Assembly (NCBI GenBank): GCA_964570765.1
Contig: CAZMZF010000001.1
Span: forward strand, 1-64,000
Direction: 5' to 3'
Origin: CAZMZF01 sp964570765
GTDB lineage: Bacteria > Zixibacteria > MSB-5A5 > RBG-16-43-9
DNA length: 64,000 nucleotides
In this document: positions 1-8,345 of the stretch, piece by piece
How the letters are laid out: the number at the start of each line of letters is the position of its first letter
Position numbering within the stretch: position 1 is the stretch's first letter
The notes under the pieces: model-generated
Seen by the model: only the letters and a program-made list of their open reading frames with translations
What the model was told of the DNA's origin: nothing
The model's database searches: none
Position numbers and translations under genes: made by a program

Positions 1-102
1 GGTAAGGATAACTCCGGCAAAGAAGTAGGAAGCGGGATATATTTCTATCAGTTGAGAACTAAAGAGTATACCACTACCAGAAAGATGGTTTTGTTGCGAT
101 AG
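1..102 (+). CDS. C-terminal end of a secreted protein (T9SS/FlgD-like tail), partial
   Basis: Reading frame 1 is open from the first base to a TAG at 100-102 and encodes the last 33 residues of a protein that begins outside the window. The tail has the pattern sGiYfYqL...tRKMVLLR, the last strands of the FlgD-Ig/type A C-terminal sorting domain found on secreted proteins of FCB-group bacteria. The protein at 14097-15965 ends in the same way (SSGIYFYRLEAGGYSETKRM then ILVK). Nothing can be said about the missing N-terminal part. The assignment rests only on this short, recognisable tail. Confidence 0.7.
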   Translation, partial: GKDNSGKEVGSGIYFYQLRTKEYTTTRKMVLLR

Positions 103-115
103 ACTCTCTTTCAAA

Positions 116-136
116 CCTCTCCATAAAAAGGAGAGG
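116..136. repeat. CCTCTCC hairpin of a dispersed repeat
   Basis: A 7-bp perfect stem, CCTCTCC at 116-122 and GGAGAGG at 130-136, lies just after the partial gene. No T-run follows, so it is a poor terminator. A near-identical hairpin (CCCTCTCC/GGAGAGGG) lies at 47850-47872, so this is probably a dispersed palindrome. Confidence 0.45.
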
Positions 137-184
137 AGTAAAATTTAGTTTTTCGATTTATCGAACTCGGATTGAATATTTTAT

Positions 185-213
185 TTGAATTTTGGAAAGT
201 TTTAGCGTATAAT
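185..213 (+). promoter_or_regulatory. Sigma-70-type promoter of tatA
   Basis: A -35 box TTGAAT at 185-190 and a perfect -10 box TATAAT at 208-213 are separated by 17 bases. They lie 75 bases before the tatA start with no other gene between. Confidence 0.6.
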
Positions 214-287
214 AATAGATAGAAAAAATATTAACTCTGGCTTAATTATCCTAAGAGTCGAATTGAATAAATGTTATGGAGGAAAAA

Positions 288-488
288 ATGCTTGGAGGAA
301 TCGGAGCTCAAGAACTTTTATTAATTCTTTTGGTCCTTTTGCTTCTCTTTGGTGCGAAAAAGATACCGGAGATCGCCAAGGGTCTGGGGAAAAGCGTAAG
401 CGAATTCAAAAAGGGTATGCGAGACCTTGAGAATGAGGTTAAAAAGGAAGAAGAAAATCCTGAGGATAAGAAAAAGTTAGCTGGGTAA
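288..488 (+). CDS. tatA: Sec-independent translocase protein TatA/TatE
   Basis: Small membrane component of the twin-arginine translocation pore, which exports folded proteins across the inner membrane. The 66-residue product has the family layout: a short N-terminal transmembrane helix (about residues 5-20), the FGAKKIPEIAKGLGKSVSEF hinge and amphipathic helix, and an acidic, lysine-rich, disordered tail. The ATG at 288 is preferred because a GGAGG ribosome site lies at 279-283; an upstream in-frame ATG at 276 would add four residues but would place that site inside the gene. The gene stands alone, with its own promoter (185-213) and terminator (542-573). No tatC is in the window. Confidence 0.92.
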   Translation: MLGGIGAQELLLILLVLLLLFGAKKIPEIAKGLGKSVSEFKKGMRDLENEVKKEEENPEDKKKLAG

Positions 489-541
489 AGAACTTAATAT
501 TATCCTTGATTTTTGTAGCAGATATCTTTTTTCAATTTCGT

Positions 542-573
542 AACGTCCGGGTTTATCCCCGGACGTTTTTTCT
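542..573 (+). terminator. Rho-independent terminator after tatA (AACGTCCGGG family)
   Basis: A 10-bp perfect stem (AACGTCCGGG at 542-551, CCCGGACGTT at 558-567) with a six-base loop runs into TTTTTTCT. The same hairpin recurs at 47679-47707 and, on the minus strand, at 13931-13960, so it belongs to a dispersed repeat family that works as terminators. Confidence 0.85.
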
Positions 574-778
574 ATAAAAGATCAAAGTCCAGGCATAAAG
601 TCCTACGCTATAGTTTTATTATAACCTCTACCTAACCTTCTCCTTTTCTATGGTGGTTATGAGTCAACTCCCACAGAGGGCGCTAGATGTTGTCTTTTTT
701 TCTCGGAAAAAAGAAGAGGGGAAAAAGGCTGGGGGAGAGGTAATTCATGAATTGCCCCTACCCATTAAATGAAAAAAA

Positions 779-807
779 TTGACAAAACCTCTTTTTTATG
801 ATATAAT
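779..807 (+). promoter_or_regulatory. Consensus sigma-70 promoter of fetAB
   Basis: TTGACA at 779-784 and TATAAT at 802-807, both perfect, are separated by 17 bases and lie 23 bases before the fetA start codon. This predicts a leader of roughly 15-20 bases. Confidence 0.8.
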
Positions 808-830
808 CCAAAAAATTAAACTTCTCACTT

Positions 831-1583
831 ATGTTAAAATTGGAACTTAAAAAGGTTACCAGAAAAAGGGTAGTAAAAAGTGACAATACACTCAAAGTTA
901 TGGAAGTATTAAAAGGGATAGACCTGTCTATTGAACCAGAGGAGATCTGTACTATTCTTGGACCTTCAGGGAGCGGGAAAAGCACCCTGCTCCGCCTAAT
1001 AAATCGGCTGGAGGAGGTTTCATCTGGCTCTATTCTTTTAGACGGCATAGATATAAAAGAGCTTGAGGTTCTTAATTTACGTCAAAGGGTTAGTTTGGTG
1101 TTTCAAGTGCCGGTTATGTTTGAAGGGGATGTCAAGGATAATCTTTTATTCGGGCTGAAGATTAAAAATGAAAGTAAAACTGTGGAATTAGAGAAATGCC
1201 TTGAATTAGTTGGCCTGGAGTCAAATTTTCTTAAAAGGGACTCAGCCGAGTTGTCCATCGGGGAAAGACAGAGAGTCTCCTTAGCTCGAACTTTGATCCA
1301 CAACCCTGAAGTCTTACTTTTAGATGAGCCAACCTCAGCCTTAGATCCGACTGCTACTCTTCAGATTGAAAAGCTGATTAAAGATTTAAACCAGAAATTG
1401 AAACTGACTGTAATCTTTGTCACTCACAATTTGAGCCAGGCTCTAAGATTAGGACATCAATGTGCTATTTTAATAAATGGAGAGAAAATAGAGGAAGGAG
1501 AAGCGGAGGTAGTTTTAAAAAATCCAGAAAATTTGTTAACTCAGAAATTTATAAAAGGGGAACTTGTAAAGGAGGAAAATTGA
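831..1583 (+). CDS. fetA: ABC transporter ATP-binding protein, FetA-like (iron export)
   Basis: Cytoplasmic ATPase subunit that would energise the membrane partner encoded next. The 250-residue product has all nucleotide-binding motifs: Walker A GPSGSGKS (44-51), Q-loop in VFQ (about 90-92), signature LSIGE (141-145), Walker B VLLLDEP (161-167) and the switch His199 in FVTHN. The partner is a FetB/UPF0014 permease, so the pair matches the FetAB system linked to iron export and oxidative-stress resistance in E. coli. The substrate is inferred from the partner, not from the ATPase itself. The stop TGA overlaps the TTG start of fetB. A consensus promoter lies immediately upstream. Confidence 0.85.
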   Translation: MLKLELKKVTRKRVVKSDNTLKVMEVLKGIDLSIEPEEICTILGPSGSGKSTLLRLINRLEEVSSGSILLDGIDIKELEVLNLRQRVSLVFQVPVMFEGDVKDNLLFGLKIKNESKTVELEKCLELVGLESNFLKRDSAELSIGERQRVSLARTLIHNPEVLLLDEPTSALDPTATLQIEKLIKDLNQKLKLTVIFVTHNLSQALRLGHQCAILINGEKIEEGEAEVVLKNPENLLTQKFIKGELVKEEN

Positions 1584-2334
1584 TAGGGAATATCGGCGAA
1601 CTATTTTTAGCCTTAATTCTGGTAGGTGTCGCCATAGGAATATCTTATTATAAAAAAATCAATTTAGAGAAAGATCTCCTTATCGGCACCATTCGATCTT
1701 TTGTCCAGCTCATAGCCATCGGATATGCCTTAGAACTGGTCTTTAATTTGAATAAGCTCTGGTTGATCTTATTGGTCATCTTGATTATGGTCATAATAGG
1801 AGGGCAGACTGCCGGGTCAAGATCCAGAGGAAGCTTGAAAGGGTTTGGCATCTCTACTTTTTCTATCGGAATCGGAACCTTCTTCACCTTAGGATTACTG
1901 CTACTCTTAGGTATTATCACTGCTGATCCCAAGTATGTGATCCCCTTGGCTGGAATGACTATCGGAAATTCAATGAATGCCTCAGCTTTAGCTTTAGAAA
2001 GGATGCATTCGGAGATGAAAAATAAAAAAGATCAAATAGAACAAGCCCTATCTTTAGGTGTAACCTCCACTCAGGCAGTAGAGGGTTCGTTTAAAGCCAC
2101 AGTCAAGGCGGCGATGATACCAACTTGAACTTAATGAAGGTTGTAGGCTTGGTTCAGCTACCCGGAGCGATGACCGGGATGATCTTAGCAGGCGCCAGCC
2201 CGCTTGAAGCGGTAAAGCTTCAGATAATAGTGGTCTATATGCTTATCTGTGCAGTAAGCATAGCCGCAGTAATTACTACCAGATTATCTCAGAGCACCTA
2301 TTTTACAAAACATCATCAATTGATTGTGTCTTAA
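1580..2334 (+). pseudogene. fetB: FetB-like (UPF0014) iron-export permease, frameshifted
   Basis: Multi-pass inner-membrane permease, partner of fetA. Translation would start at TTG 1580, overlapping the fetA stop, behind the strong ribosome site AAAGGAGG (1568-1575). The frame runs to a TGA at 2126-2128, at ...KAAMIPT. The remaining family sequence (NLMKVVGLVQLPGAMTGMIL and onwards) continues in the next frame from about 2125 to 2334. FetB proteins read through this point as MIPTxN, so one base, probably a T in the ACTTG run at 2123-2127, appears to be missing. This is either a recent inactivating mutation or a sequencing or assembly error. Apart from that the protein is full length (about 250 residues) with conserved motifs, which favours an error or a very recent event. 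Confidence 0.8.
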
Positions 2335-2344
2335 GCTAATAATA

Positions 2345-3013
2345 ATGAAAAACTTGAACCGTATAAAAATATTAGCAAATTCATTAGAGAAAGAATATGG
2401 CAAAAAGGTTTTGAAGCCCTCCTTTGACCCTTTGTCAGAACTAATTTCAACCATTCTTTCTCAAAATACTTCGGATCATAATAGCCACAGGGCTTTTAGA
2501 AATTTAAAGAGTAGTTTCAAAAGCTGGGAAGAATTAAGAAAAGCACCTCTAAATAAAGTTGTCCGGAGTATAAAGATAGGAGGGCTGGAGAAGATCAAAG
2601 CAGTGAGGATTAAAAAGATATTAGAGCAAATTTATAAAGAAAGAGGAAGTTTGAGTCTTTCTTTTCTGAAGAAATGGGACACCGAGAAAATAAGGGGATA
2701 TCTAAGCCAGTTTGTAGGGGTTGGAGACAAGACTATTGCCTGTGTAATGCTCTTCTCCTTAGGCCGGCCGGTTTTACCAGTTGATATTCACATCTTGAGG
2801 GTGAGCAAAAGGCTTGGCTTGCTCTCTGTAAAAAGCGATTCGAAAAAAGCACACCAGATTTTGCAGAAAATAATTCCTCCGAATCTAGTTTATCCTTTTC
2901 ATCTAAATCTGATAGAACATGGTAGAAAAATATGTAGCGCAAGAATTCCTCATTGCGGTGATTGTGTTCTTTTAAAGATATGTGAATTCAAAGACAAACA
3001 TAAATATATCTAA
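2345..3013 (+). CDS. nth: Endonuclease III-like DNA glycosylase/AP lyase
   Basis: Base-excision repair enzyme that removes oxidised pyrimidines and nicks at abasic sites. The 222-residue product has the helix-hairpin-helix segment FVGVGDKTIACVML with the catalytic lysine, the aspartate of the PVDIHILRV motif, and a C-terminal 4Fe-4S loop with spacing C-x6-C-x2-C-x5-C (CSARIPHCGDCVLLKICEF). The ATG at 2345 is chosen; an in-frame TTG lies 21 bases upstream but overlaps the end of fetB. The next gene, a cupin, begins 13 bases after the stop, so nth may be the first gene of the run leading into the bacillithiol genes. Confidence 0.9.
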   Translation: MKNLNRIKILANSLEKEYGKKVLKPSFDPLSELISTILSQNTSDHNSHRAFRNLKSSFKSWEELRKAPLNKVVRSIKIGGLEKIKAVRIKKILEQIYKERGSLSLSFLKKWDTEKIRGYLSQFVGVGDKTIACVMLFSLGRPVLPVDIHILRVSKRLGLLSVKSDSKKAHQILQKIIPPNLVYPFHLNLIEHGRKICSARIPHCGDCVLLKICEFKDKHKYI

Positions 3014-3026
3014 AAAAGGAGTTAAG

Positions 3027-3347
3027 ATGCTAAAAGTAAACCTTCTAAAAGAAGGTAAAAAGGTGAAGGACCCTTTTAAGCCAGTGCCAATAAGCCGGGT
3101 GGGAGATGCCAATATTCTGATCTCAGTAATCAAAGGTGAGTATAAAAAGCACAACCATCCCTATGACGAGTTCTTTTATGTCTTAGATGGTAAAATAGAA
3201 CTGGAATTGGATAAGGAAAAACTGGTTTTAAAGAAAGGTGAGGGTTTTTTAGTTAAAAAAGGACAATGGCATAAATCCAGGTCCAGAGGGAGATCAATAG
3301 TGATGCTCTTCGAGAGAAGCGGGATGGAAAGTCAGTTTGTGGATTGA
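3027..3347 (+). CDS. Small cupin-domain protein
   Basis: A 106-residue single-domain cupin. The first motif, HNHPYDEFFYVLDGKIELEL, supplies two histidines and a glutamate; the second, KGEGFLVKKGQWHKS, supplies the later glycine and histidine, so a metal site is plausible. Function is unknown; such proteins are often dioxygenase-like, isomerase-like or sugar-binding. The ATG at 3027 is chosen because AAAAAGGAG lies directly upstream. Its stop is only five bases from the start of bshC, so it is probably in the same operon. A link to thiol metabolism is only inferred from position. Confidence 0.75.
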   Translation: MLKVNLLKEGKKVKDPFKPVPISRVGDANILISVIKGEYKKHNHPYDEFFYVLDGKIELELDKEKLVLKKGEGFLVKKGQWHKSRSRGRSIVMLFERSGMESQFVD

Positions 3348-3351
3348 AGAT

Positions 3352-4977
3352 ATGCAGGTAGATTTCAGAAAAATACCTGGAACTTCCAGGCTCTTCTCTA
3401 ATTTCCTCTACGATTTTCAAAAGGTAGAGAAATTCTATGCGGGTGATTTTCGTAAAGATAAAAATTATCTAAGGGTTTTTAAATCAATAAAAGATAAAAA
3501 ATATCAGAGAGAATATCTATCTTCTATTCTCAAAGAACAGAACCAGAGGTTAGGTTCGGGAAGTGAAGTTTTTAAAAATATTGAGCTTCTCCAGAAATCT
3601 GATTCGCTGGTAGTATTTACCGGTCAGCAGGTGGGACTTTTTGGTGGTCCTTTATATACTATCTATAAGGCAATCACTACTCTTAAATTAGCTAAAGCCT
3701 TGTCTTTCAGGTTCTCTAAACCTTTTGTGCCTCTTTTCTGGTTAGATTCTGAAGATCATGATTTTAATGAGGTACGGTCAATTTATATTATAGATAAAGA
3801 AAATCAGATTAAAGAGATCAGGTATTCTCCTGCACAAATTCCCTCAGGAACTCCGATGTATCAGGTTATCTTGGAAGAAGAGGTCAACTCTTATATAAAG
3901 TTATTAAGAGCCTCAATCCATCCTACTGAGTTTAAGGACAAAGTTATCCGGAAACTTGAGGAATGTTATGTTAAAGGTGAGACCATCTCAAATTCTTTTG
4001 CTAAATGGATCGCAACTCTTTTGGGTAAATATGGCCTGGTTATAGTTGATCCCGGAGATAGTAAACTTAAAGAGTTATCTCAAGAAATTTTCTCAAAAGA
4101 GATAGAAAATCCCGGAAAATCTATAAAGCTGGTAAAGGAAACTGGAGAAAGCCTTGAATCTTCAGGGTATCATCAGCAGGTGATTAAACCTGAAGAGATA
4201 ATTAACCTTTTCCTGGAGGTAGAGGGAAGAAGATCTTCCTTGAAATGGAGTGATGACTTGATACTGGCAGAAGGATATGACAAAAAAATAACCAGAGAAG
4301 AACTTAATCAAATAATTGAGAATGAACCCAGTAGATTAAGCCCGAATGTCCTTCTATTACCTTTGATGAGGAGTTATCTTTTCCCCACCGCAGTCTATAT
4401 CGGTGGTCCAGGGGAGATCAGCTATTATGCTCAACTGAAATCTGTTTTTGAATTTTACGATATTCCGATGCCTGTGGTCTATCCTCGAGCCAGTTTGAGT
4501 TTGATAGAGGATAAAGTCAAACAGGTTTTTCAAAAACATTCTCTTGATTTTATCAATTTATTTCAAGATACTGAAATGCTGATAAACTCTATCTTAAAAG
4601 AAAAATTCCCGAACCCCCTGGATAAAATACTGGAAGAGAAAAGAAAACAGATTAGAGAAAGTCTGAACGAGTTAGAAAATGAGCTCATCTCCACCGATCC
4701 AACTTTGAAGCCCAATCTCGAAAATACACGAGGAAAGATAGATTATGAGTTAAAAAGATTAGGAGAAAAACTTTTTCAAGCACACCGACAGAAAAACCAG
4801 CTCTTAAAAGAGCAGGTTTATAAAGCTAAGAATAATCTTCTACCAGAGAATAAGCTTCAGGAGAGGGTTCTAAACCTTCTACCTTTCTTGATAAAATATG
4901 GATTTGAATTCGTAGATTTTCTATATGACAAAGTTGACATAGAGAAAATTGACCATCAACTTTTAGAGGTTGGATAA
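3352..4977 (+). CDS. bshC: Bacillithiol biosynthesis cysteine-adding enzyme BshC
   Basis: Putative cysteine ligase for the last step of bacillithiol synthesis, joining Cys to GlcN-malate. The 541-residue product matches the family length. It has the N-terminal MQVDFRKIPGTSRLFSNFL type opening, the FTGQQVGLFGGPLYTIYKA motif, PVFWLDSEDHDF-type sequence (here VPLFWLDSEDHDFNEV), a GGPGEISYYAQL segment and a C-terminal coiled coil (about 400-500). ATG 3352 is chosen over an upstream TTG. bshA begins three bases after the stop and bshB follows, so all three bacillithiol genes form one unit. Confidence 0.93.
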   Translation: MQVDFRKIPGTSRLFSNFLYDFQKVEKFYAGDFRKDKNYLRVFKSIKDKKYQREYLSSILKEQNQRLGSGSEVFKNIELLQKSDSLVVFTGQQVGLFGGPLYTIYKAITTLKLAKALSFRFSKPFVPLFWLDSEDHDFNEVRSIYIIDKENQIKEIRYSPAQIPSGTPMYQVILEEEVNSYIKLLRASIHPTEFKDKVIRKLEECYVKGETISNSFAKWIATLLGKYGLVIVDPGDSKLKELSQEIFSKEIENPGKSIKLVKETGESLESSGYHQQVIKPEEIINLFLEVEGRRSSLKWSDDLILAEGYDKKITREELNQIIENEPSRLSPNVLLLPLMRSYLFPTAVYIGGPGEISYYAQLKSVFEFYDIPMPVVYPRASLSLIEDKVKQVFQKHSLDFINLFQDTEMLINSILKEKFPNPLDKILEEKRKQIRESLNELENELISTDPTLKPNLENTRGKIDYELKRLGEKLFQAHRQKNQLLKEQVYKAKNNLLPENKLQERVLNLLPFLIKYGFEFVDFLYDKVDIEKIDHQLLEVG

Positions 4978-4980
4978 TTT

Positions 4981-6105
4981 ATGCGAATCGGCGTTACCTG
5001 TTATCCTGTTCCAGGAGGAAGTGGTGTAGTTGCCACAGAGTTAGGGATTGAACTGGCTAAAAGAGGACATCAGGTGCATTTCATCACCTATTCCCCTCCT
5101 TTCAGATTGCAGAAATTCATTGAAAATCTTTACTATCATCAGGTAGAGGTTACCAACTACCCTCTTTTCAAATTCCCTCCCTATACCTTGAGTTTAGCCT
5201 GTAAAATGGCAGAAATTGCTAATCTCTGGTCTTTAGATTTGTTGCATGTGCATTATGCTATACCTCACGCTACAGCGGCTTTTTTAGCCAAAAGCATTCT
5301 AAAAGAGCATAGCCCAAAAGTAATAACTACACTGCATGGCACGGATATAACCCTAGTGGGCACGGATAAATCTTTCTGCGGTATCACCAAGTTTAGCATT
5401 GAAGAGAGTGATGGGATCACTGCGGTTTCTGAGTTTTTGAAAAAAAGGACCAGGGATGAATTCGGGTTAAAAAATGATATAGAGATGATTCCAAACTTTG
5501 TGGACACTGAAAGGTTCGCACATAGAGAAGATAATGCCCGGAGAAGACACTTTGCTAAAGATGAGGAAAAAATCCTGATGCATATTTCAAATTTCCGTCC
5601 AGTGAAAAGAGTTGAAGATATTACAAAAATATTTTATTTGATTAATAAAGAGATTCCTTCAAAGTTAGTTTTGATCGGAGATGGTCCAGATTTGAGTAGA
5701 GCCCTCTCACTTTCAAAAGAGCTTAAAATCGAAGATCGAGTTATCTCCTTAGGTGGGCAGGATTATGTGGAAAATCTCTTACCGGTAGCCGACCTTTTCC
5801 TTCTGCCCAGCGATCAGGAGAGCTTTGGTCTTGTGGCTTTAGAAGCGATGAGCTGTGGTGTTCCAGTGATCGGGACAAAGAGTGGAGGTTTGCCAGAGGT
5901 GGTTTTAGATGGAGAGAATGGCTTTTTAGGACCTTTAGGTAATGTGAAGTTTATGGCTGAAAAAGGGATTGTATTACTTTCAGATGAAAATAGATTAAAT
6001 AAATTTAGAGAAAACTGCAGAAAAAGAGCTGTGGAGAAATTCGATTCAAAGTTGATTGTACCGAGGTATGAGAAATACTATGAAAAAATAGTAAACAGTA
6101 GGTAG
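4981..6105 (+). CDS. bshA: N-acetyl-alpha-D-glucosaminyl L-malate synthase BshA
   Basis: GT4-family retaining glycosyltransferase for the first step of bacillithiol synthesis: UDP-GlcNAc plus L-malate gives GlcNAc-malate. The 374-residue product begins MRIGVTCYPVPGGSGVVATE, the BshA nucleotide-sugar loop, and has the HVHYAIPHA segment, TLHGTDITLVG, and the C-terminal GT4 motif ESFGLVALEAMSCGVPVIGT followed by SGGLPEVV. The start is three bases after bshC, indicating coupling. All of this is typical of functional BshA proteins in Firmicutes and Bacteroidetes-related groups. Confidence 0.94.
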   Translation: MRIGVTCYPVPGGSGVVATELGIELAKRGHQVHFITYSPPFRLQKFIENLYYHQVEVTNYPLFKFPPYTLSLACKMAEIANLWSLDLLHVHYAIPHATAAFLAKSILKEHSPKVITTLHGTDITLVGTDKSFCGITKFSIEESDGITAVSEFLKKRTRDEFGLKNDIEMIPNFVDTERFAHREDNARRRHFAKDEEKILMHISNFRPVKRVEDITKIFYLINKEIPSKLVLIGDGPDLSRALSLSKELKIEDRVISLGGQDYVENLLPVADLFLLPSDQESFGLVALEAMSCGVPVIGTKSGGLPEVVLDGENGFLGPLGNVKFMAEKGIVLLSDENRLNKFRENCRKRAVEKFDSKLIVPRYEKYYEKIVNSR

Positions 6106-6170
6106 TAGACAGTAGACAGGGGAAAAGATTTTTCCTGTATGCTGTCTACAGTTTACTATCTACTTTTGAA
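6088..6170. repeat. Inverted pair of imperfect GTAGACAG words
   Basis: Overlapping the end of bshA and the spacer to bshB, a left arm (TAGTAAACAG...GTAGACAGG) is answered by an inverted right arm (CCTGTATGCTGTCTAC...GTTTACTATCTAC) around an AAAAGATTTTT centre. It could form a long imperfect hairpin in the bshAB mRNA. It also supplies part of the last bshA codons. Confidence 0.55.
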
Positions 6171-6182
6171 AAGGAGGTTGGA

Positions 6183-6896
6183 TTGAGGTTAGATGTATTA
6201 GCGATTTTCGCTCATCGGGATGATGCGGAGATCACCTGTGGAGGGACTCTTATTAAATTAGTCGATTTGGGGTATAATGTCGGAATTGTTGACTTGACTC
6301 AAGGGGAGATGGGGACCAGAGGCTCTGCCAGACTGAGAGGGATTGAAGCTAAATGTGCGGCTAAATTGATGGGATTAAAAGTCAGAGAAAATCTCAAAAT
6401 TCCTGATTCCAAGGTTGAGCCAACCTGGGAAAATAAACTGAAATTAGTAAAACTGATAAGAAAATATAAGCCTCATCTGGTTATATTGCCCTACTGGGAA
6501 CAGAGACATCCTGATCATGCTAACTGTTCTAAGCTGGGATATGATGCCTGTTACCTTTCAGGCTTAGCCAAACTAAAAGTCCCGGGAGAACCTCACCGAC
6601 CTTATAAGATAATCTATTCGACTTCTTTTAGAGAGGCGATGGCTCAATCTTTCGTTGTGGATATAACGGAGCAGTTAGAAAGAAAGATTGAAACAGTGAA
6701 GTGCTATCATTCGCAGTTCAAGGACATGAAAAAACGCAAAGATGTCTTTGTTCCGGGAATTGATGTTTTCGACTTTATGAGAATCAAGGCGGCTCATTAC
6801 GGCACATTTATCGGGAAAAGATACGGGGAGGCATTTATGATTAAGGAGATTTTTGCAGTCGAAGACCCGATGAAGCTGGCAGGAAGGTCTATTTAA
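6183..6896 (+). CDS. bshB: Bacillithiol biosynthesis deacetylase BshB1-like
   Basis: LmbE/PIG-L zinc deacetylase that converts GlcNAc-malate to GlcN-malate. The 237-residue product starts with MRLDVLAIFAHRDDAEITCG. The usual AHPDDAE motif is AHRDDAE here, with the proline replaced by arginine while the metal-binding H and DD are kept. The second zinc ligand region, YWEQRHPDHANCSKL, is present. TTG at 6183 is the start: the ribosome site AAGGAGG (about 6172-6178) is correctly spaced and there is no ATG. A 77-base inverted-repeat spacer separates it from bshA, but same strand and pathway indicate one operon. Confidence 0.92.
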   Translation: MRLDVLAIFAHRDDAEITCGGTLIKLVDLGYNVGIVDLTQGEMGTRGSARLRGIEAKCAAKLMGLKVRENLKIPDSKVEPTWENKLKLVKLIRKYKPHLVILPYWEQRHPDHANCSKLGYDACYLSGLAKLKVPGEPHRPYKIIYSTSFREAMAQSFVVDITEQLERKIETVKCYHSQFKDMKKRKDVFVPGIDVFDFMRIKAAHYGTFIGKRYGEAFMIKEIFAVEDPMKLAGRSI

Positions 6897-7104
6897 AAAT
6901 AGTTCAAGAGTTCCAGGAAAAAATCATAGGGTGTGGACTTAGTCATACTAAAAAGAACGTGCAGGGACGGAGTTTTACACCACCCCGGTAAAGAATGGTA
7001 GAGTCAAGCTCAAATCCAGCATGACCATGAGGAGATTGAAATATAATGAGGTGATAGATATGTAATAGGATAGGATTTACTGAATCCATTAAAGGAGGCA
7101 TATA

Positions 7105-7530
7105 ATGGAGACAACGGAGTGCTTTAAATGCAATAAGGTGTTAGACCTTTCGAACCTTTATTATTGGTGTATGCGTTGTATGCAGGTACCTAACGCTGAT
7201 TGCTGGACGTTTAAGAAGAATTGTACAATTGTAAAGGTATGTACGACATGCTTAGATGAGTTAGAAAAACTGACAGGCAAAGCGGGAGATGGAAGAAGAG
7301 TACCTGTGGCTATGGATAAGATTGCAGAGGAAGCCCTAGAAATATTTGCGGAAAAACAATTCCAAAAGCAGCAAGAAAATATCCAGAAAGAAATAGGAAA
7401 TCTTAGTAAGACTTTCCAGAAGGAAGCAGATATCAATTTAAAGCTAGCTTATCTGTGGTTTGGAATAGCTATAATATTGATCATAGTATTCTTAGTTTTA
7501 GTCTTTAAACTGTTAACATGGTGGGATTAA
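7105..7530 (+). CDS. Zinc-ribbon-like, tail-anchored membrane protein of unknown function
   Basis: A 141-residue product I do not recognise. The first 55 residues carry eight cysteines, including C-x2-C pairs (CFKC, CMRC, CTTC), which suggests two zinc sites. Residues about 75-110 are glutamine- and lysine-rich and likely coiled coil. The last 25 residues contain one hydrophobic helix (LAYLWFGIAIILIIVFLVLV), so it should be anchored in the membrane by its C terminus with the zinc part in the cytoplasm. ATG 7105 follows AAAGGAGG. It stands alone, and codon use is AT-rich like its right neighbour. Confidence 0.6.
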   Translation: METTECFKCNKVLDLSNLYYWCMRCMQVPNADCWTFKKNCTIVKVCTTCLDELEKLTGKAGDGRRVPVAMDKIAEEALEIFAEKQFQKQQENIQKEIGNLSKTFQKEADINLKLAYLWFGIAIILIIVFLVLVFKLLTWWD

Positions 7531-7694
7531 CTCAACAGTTAAACACAGAATTTAATGAATTGCAGAAAATAAAATGAGCGAGGAGAGATATGCAAGGAAA
7601 ACCCATTATATAATTGATCAAGAAACGTAGTGTTGGGTTTATAACAGCCAGTTATTATTACATTAAACAAGAATGACTAGGAGCATACAATATT

Positions 7695-8345
7695 ATGCCC
7701 ATAAATTTTGAAGTTAAAACTATTATTGAAAATAAAATTGCTGAAATTGAAAGAGAATATCAGGAATCGCAAGGGTTGATCCTAACGGAAGACGATTTGA
7801 AATGTTTGATTTATAATAAGCTGATGCAAATTCCCGAATTATCCCAACGAGTAGTAACAAAAGATCAACAAATATATGCAAAGTCTATCCATACTGAGGT
7901 ATCATGGTGTGATAAAAATGGTAAATTTACCATAAGACCTGATATAACAATACTCGAGCCTGAATACTTAAGTATATTAAAAAGAGATGATAAGAAATTA
8001 CAGCTTCCTAGCAAGGGATTTATAGCCAATGGAAAAGCAATCATCTTTGAACTTAAATTTATCAGAGACAAAACAGGCATCACTTCTAAAACATTTAATG
8101 GTTCAATTATGAAAGATTATAGAAAAATTGAAAGATTATTTGAGAAATTAGATGCTGAACAATTACCAGAAGATGTATTCTGTTACTTTATAATTTTTAG
8201 TAAAACAAATAAAAAGTGTGAAGAGTTCGATCTTTTCGTTGAACAAAAAAGACAAAGTAATAGACATAAAATTATCTATGCAACTGGAAATGTGCATTTT
8301 GGTAGTATACGCGCTTCTTCTTCACCTAACCGTCGGGTTCCCTAA
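7695..8345 (+). CDS. PD-(D/E)XK nuclease-like protein of unknown function
   Basis: A 216-residue soluble protein. Residues about 76-80 (RPDITIL) and 113-119 (AIIFELKFI) have the spacing of a PD...(D/E)xK active site, preceded by a helical N terminus with a conserved-looking glutamate-rich stretch. That suggests a restriction-endonuclease fold, but no family name can be given. The last residues (NRRVP) and the stop lie inside a palindromic repeat (CGTCGGGTT/AACCCGACG, 8331-8352), so the C-terminal end seems to have been rewritten by repeat insertion. No methylase or other defence partner is adjacent. Confidence 0.55.
   Translation: MPINFEVKTIIENKIAEIEREYQESQGLILTEDDLKCLIYNKLMQIPELSQRVVTKDQQIYAKSIHTEVSWCDKNGKFTIRPDITILEPEYLSILKRDDKKLQLPSKGFIANGKAIIFELKFIRDKTGITSKTFNGSIMKDYRKIERLFEKLDAEQLPEDVFCYFIIFSKTNKKCEEFDLFVEQKRQSNRHKIIYATGNVHFGSIRASSSPNRRVP

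Larger units (their letters stand above)
489..830. other. Intergenic spacer between tatA and fetA
   Basis: This 342-base gap holds the tatA terminator at the left and the fetA promoter at the right. The middle (about 580-770) has no convincing gene. It contains purine-rich tracts and a short AATTCATGAATT palindrome at 741-752. Confidence 0.6.

Noticed and set aside
2123..2134. Sec recoding (UGA) or programmed frameshift in fetB
   Set aside because: A TAA follows two codons after the TGA in the same frame, and the family residue there is not Cys. No slippery heptamer; a missing base explains it better.
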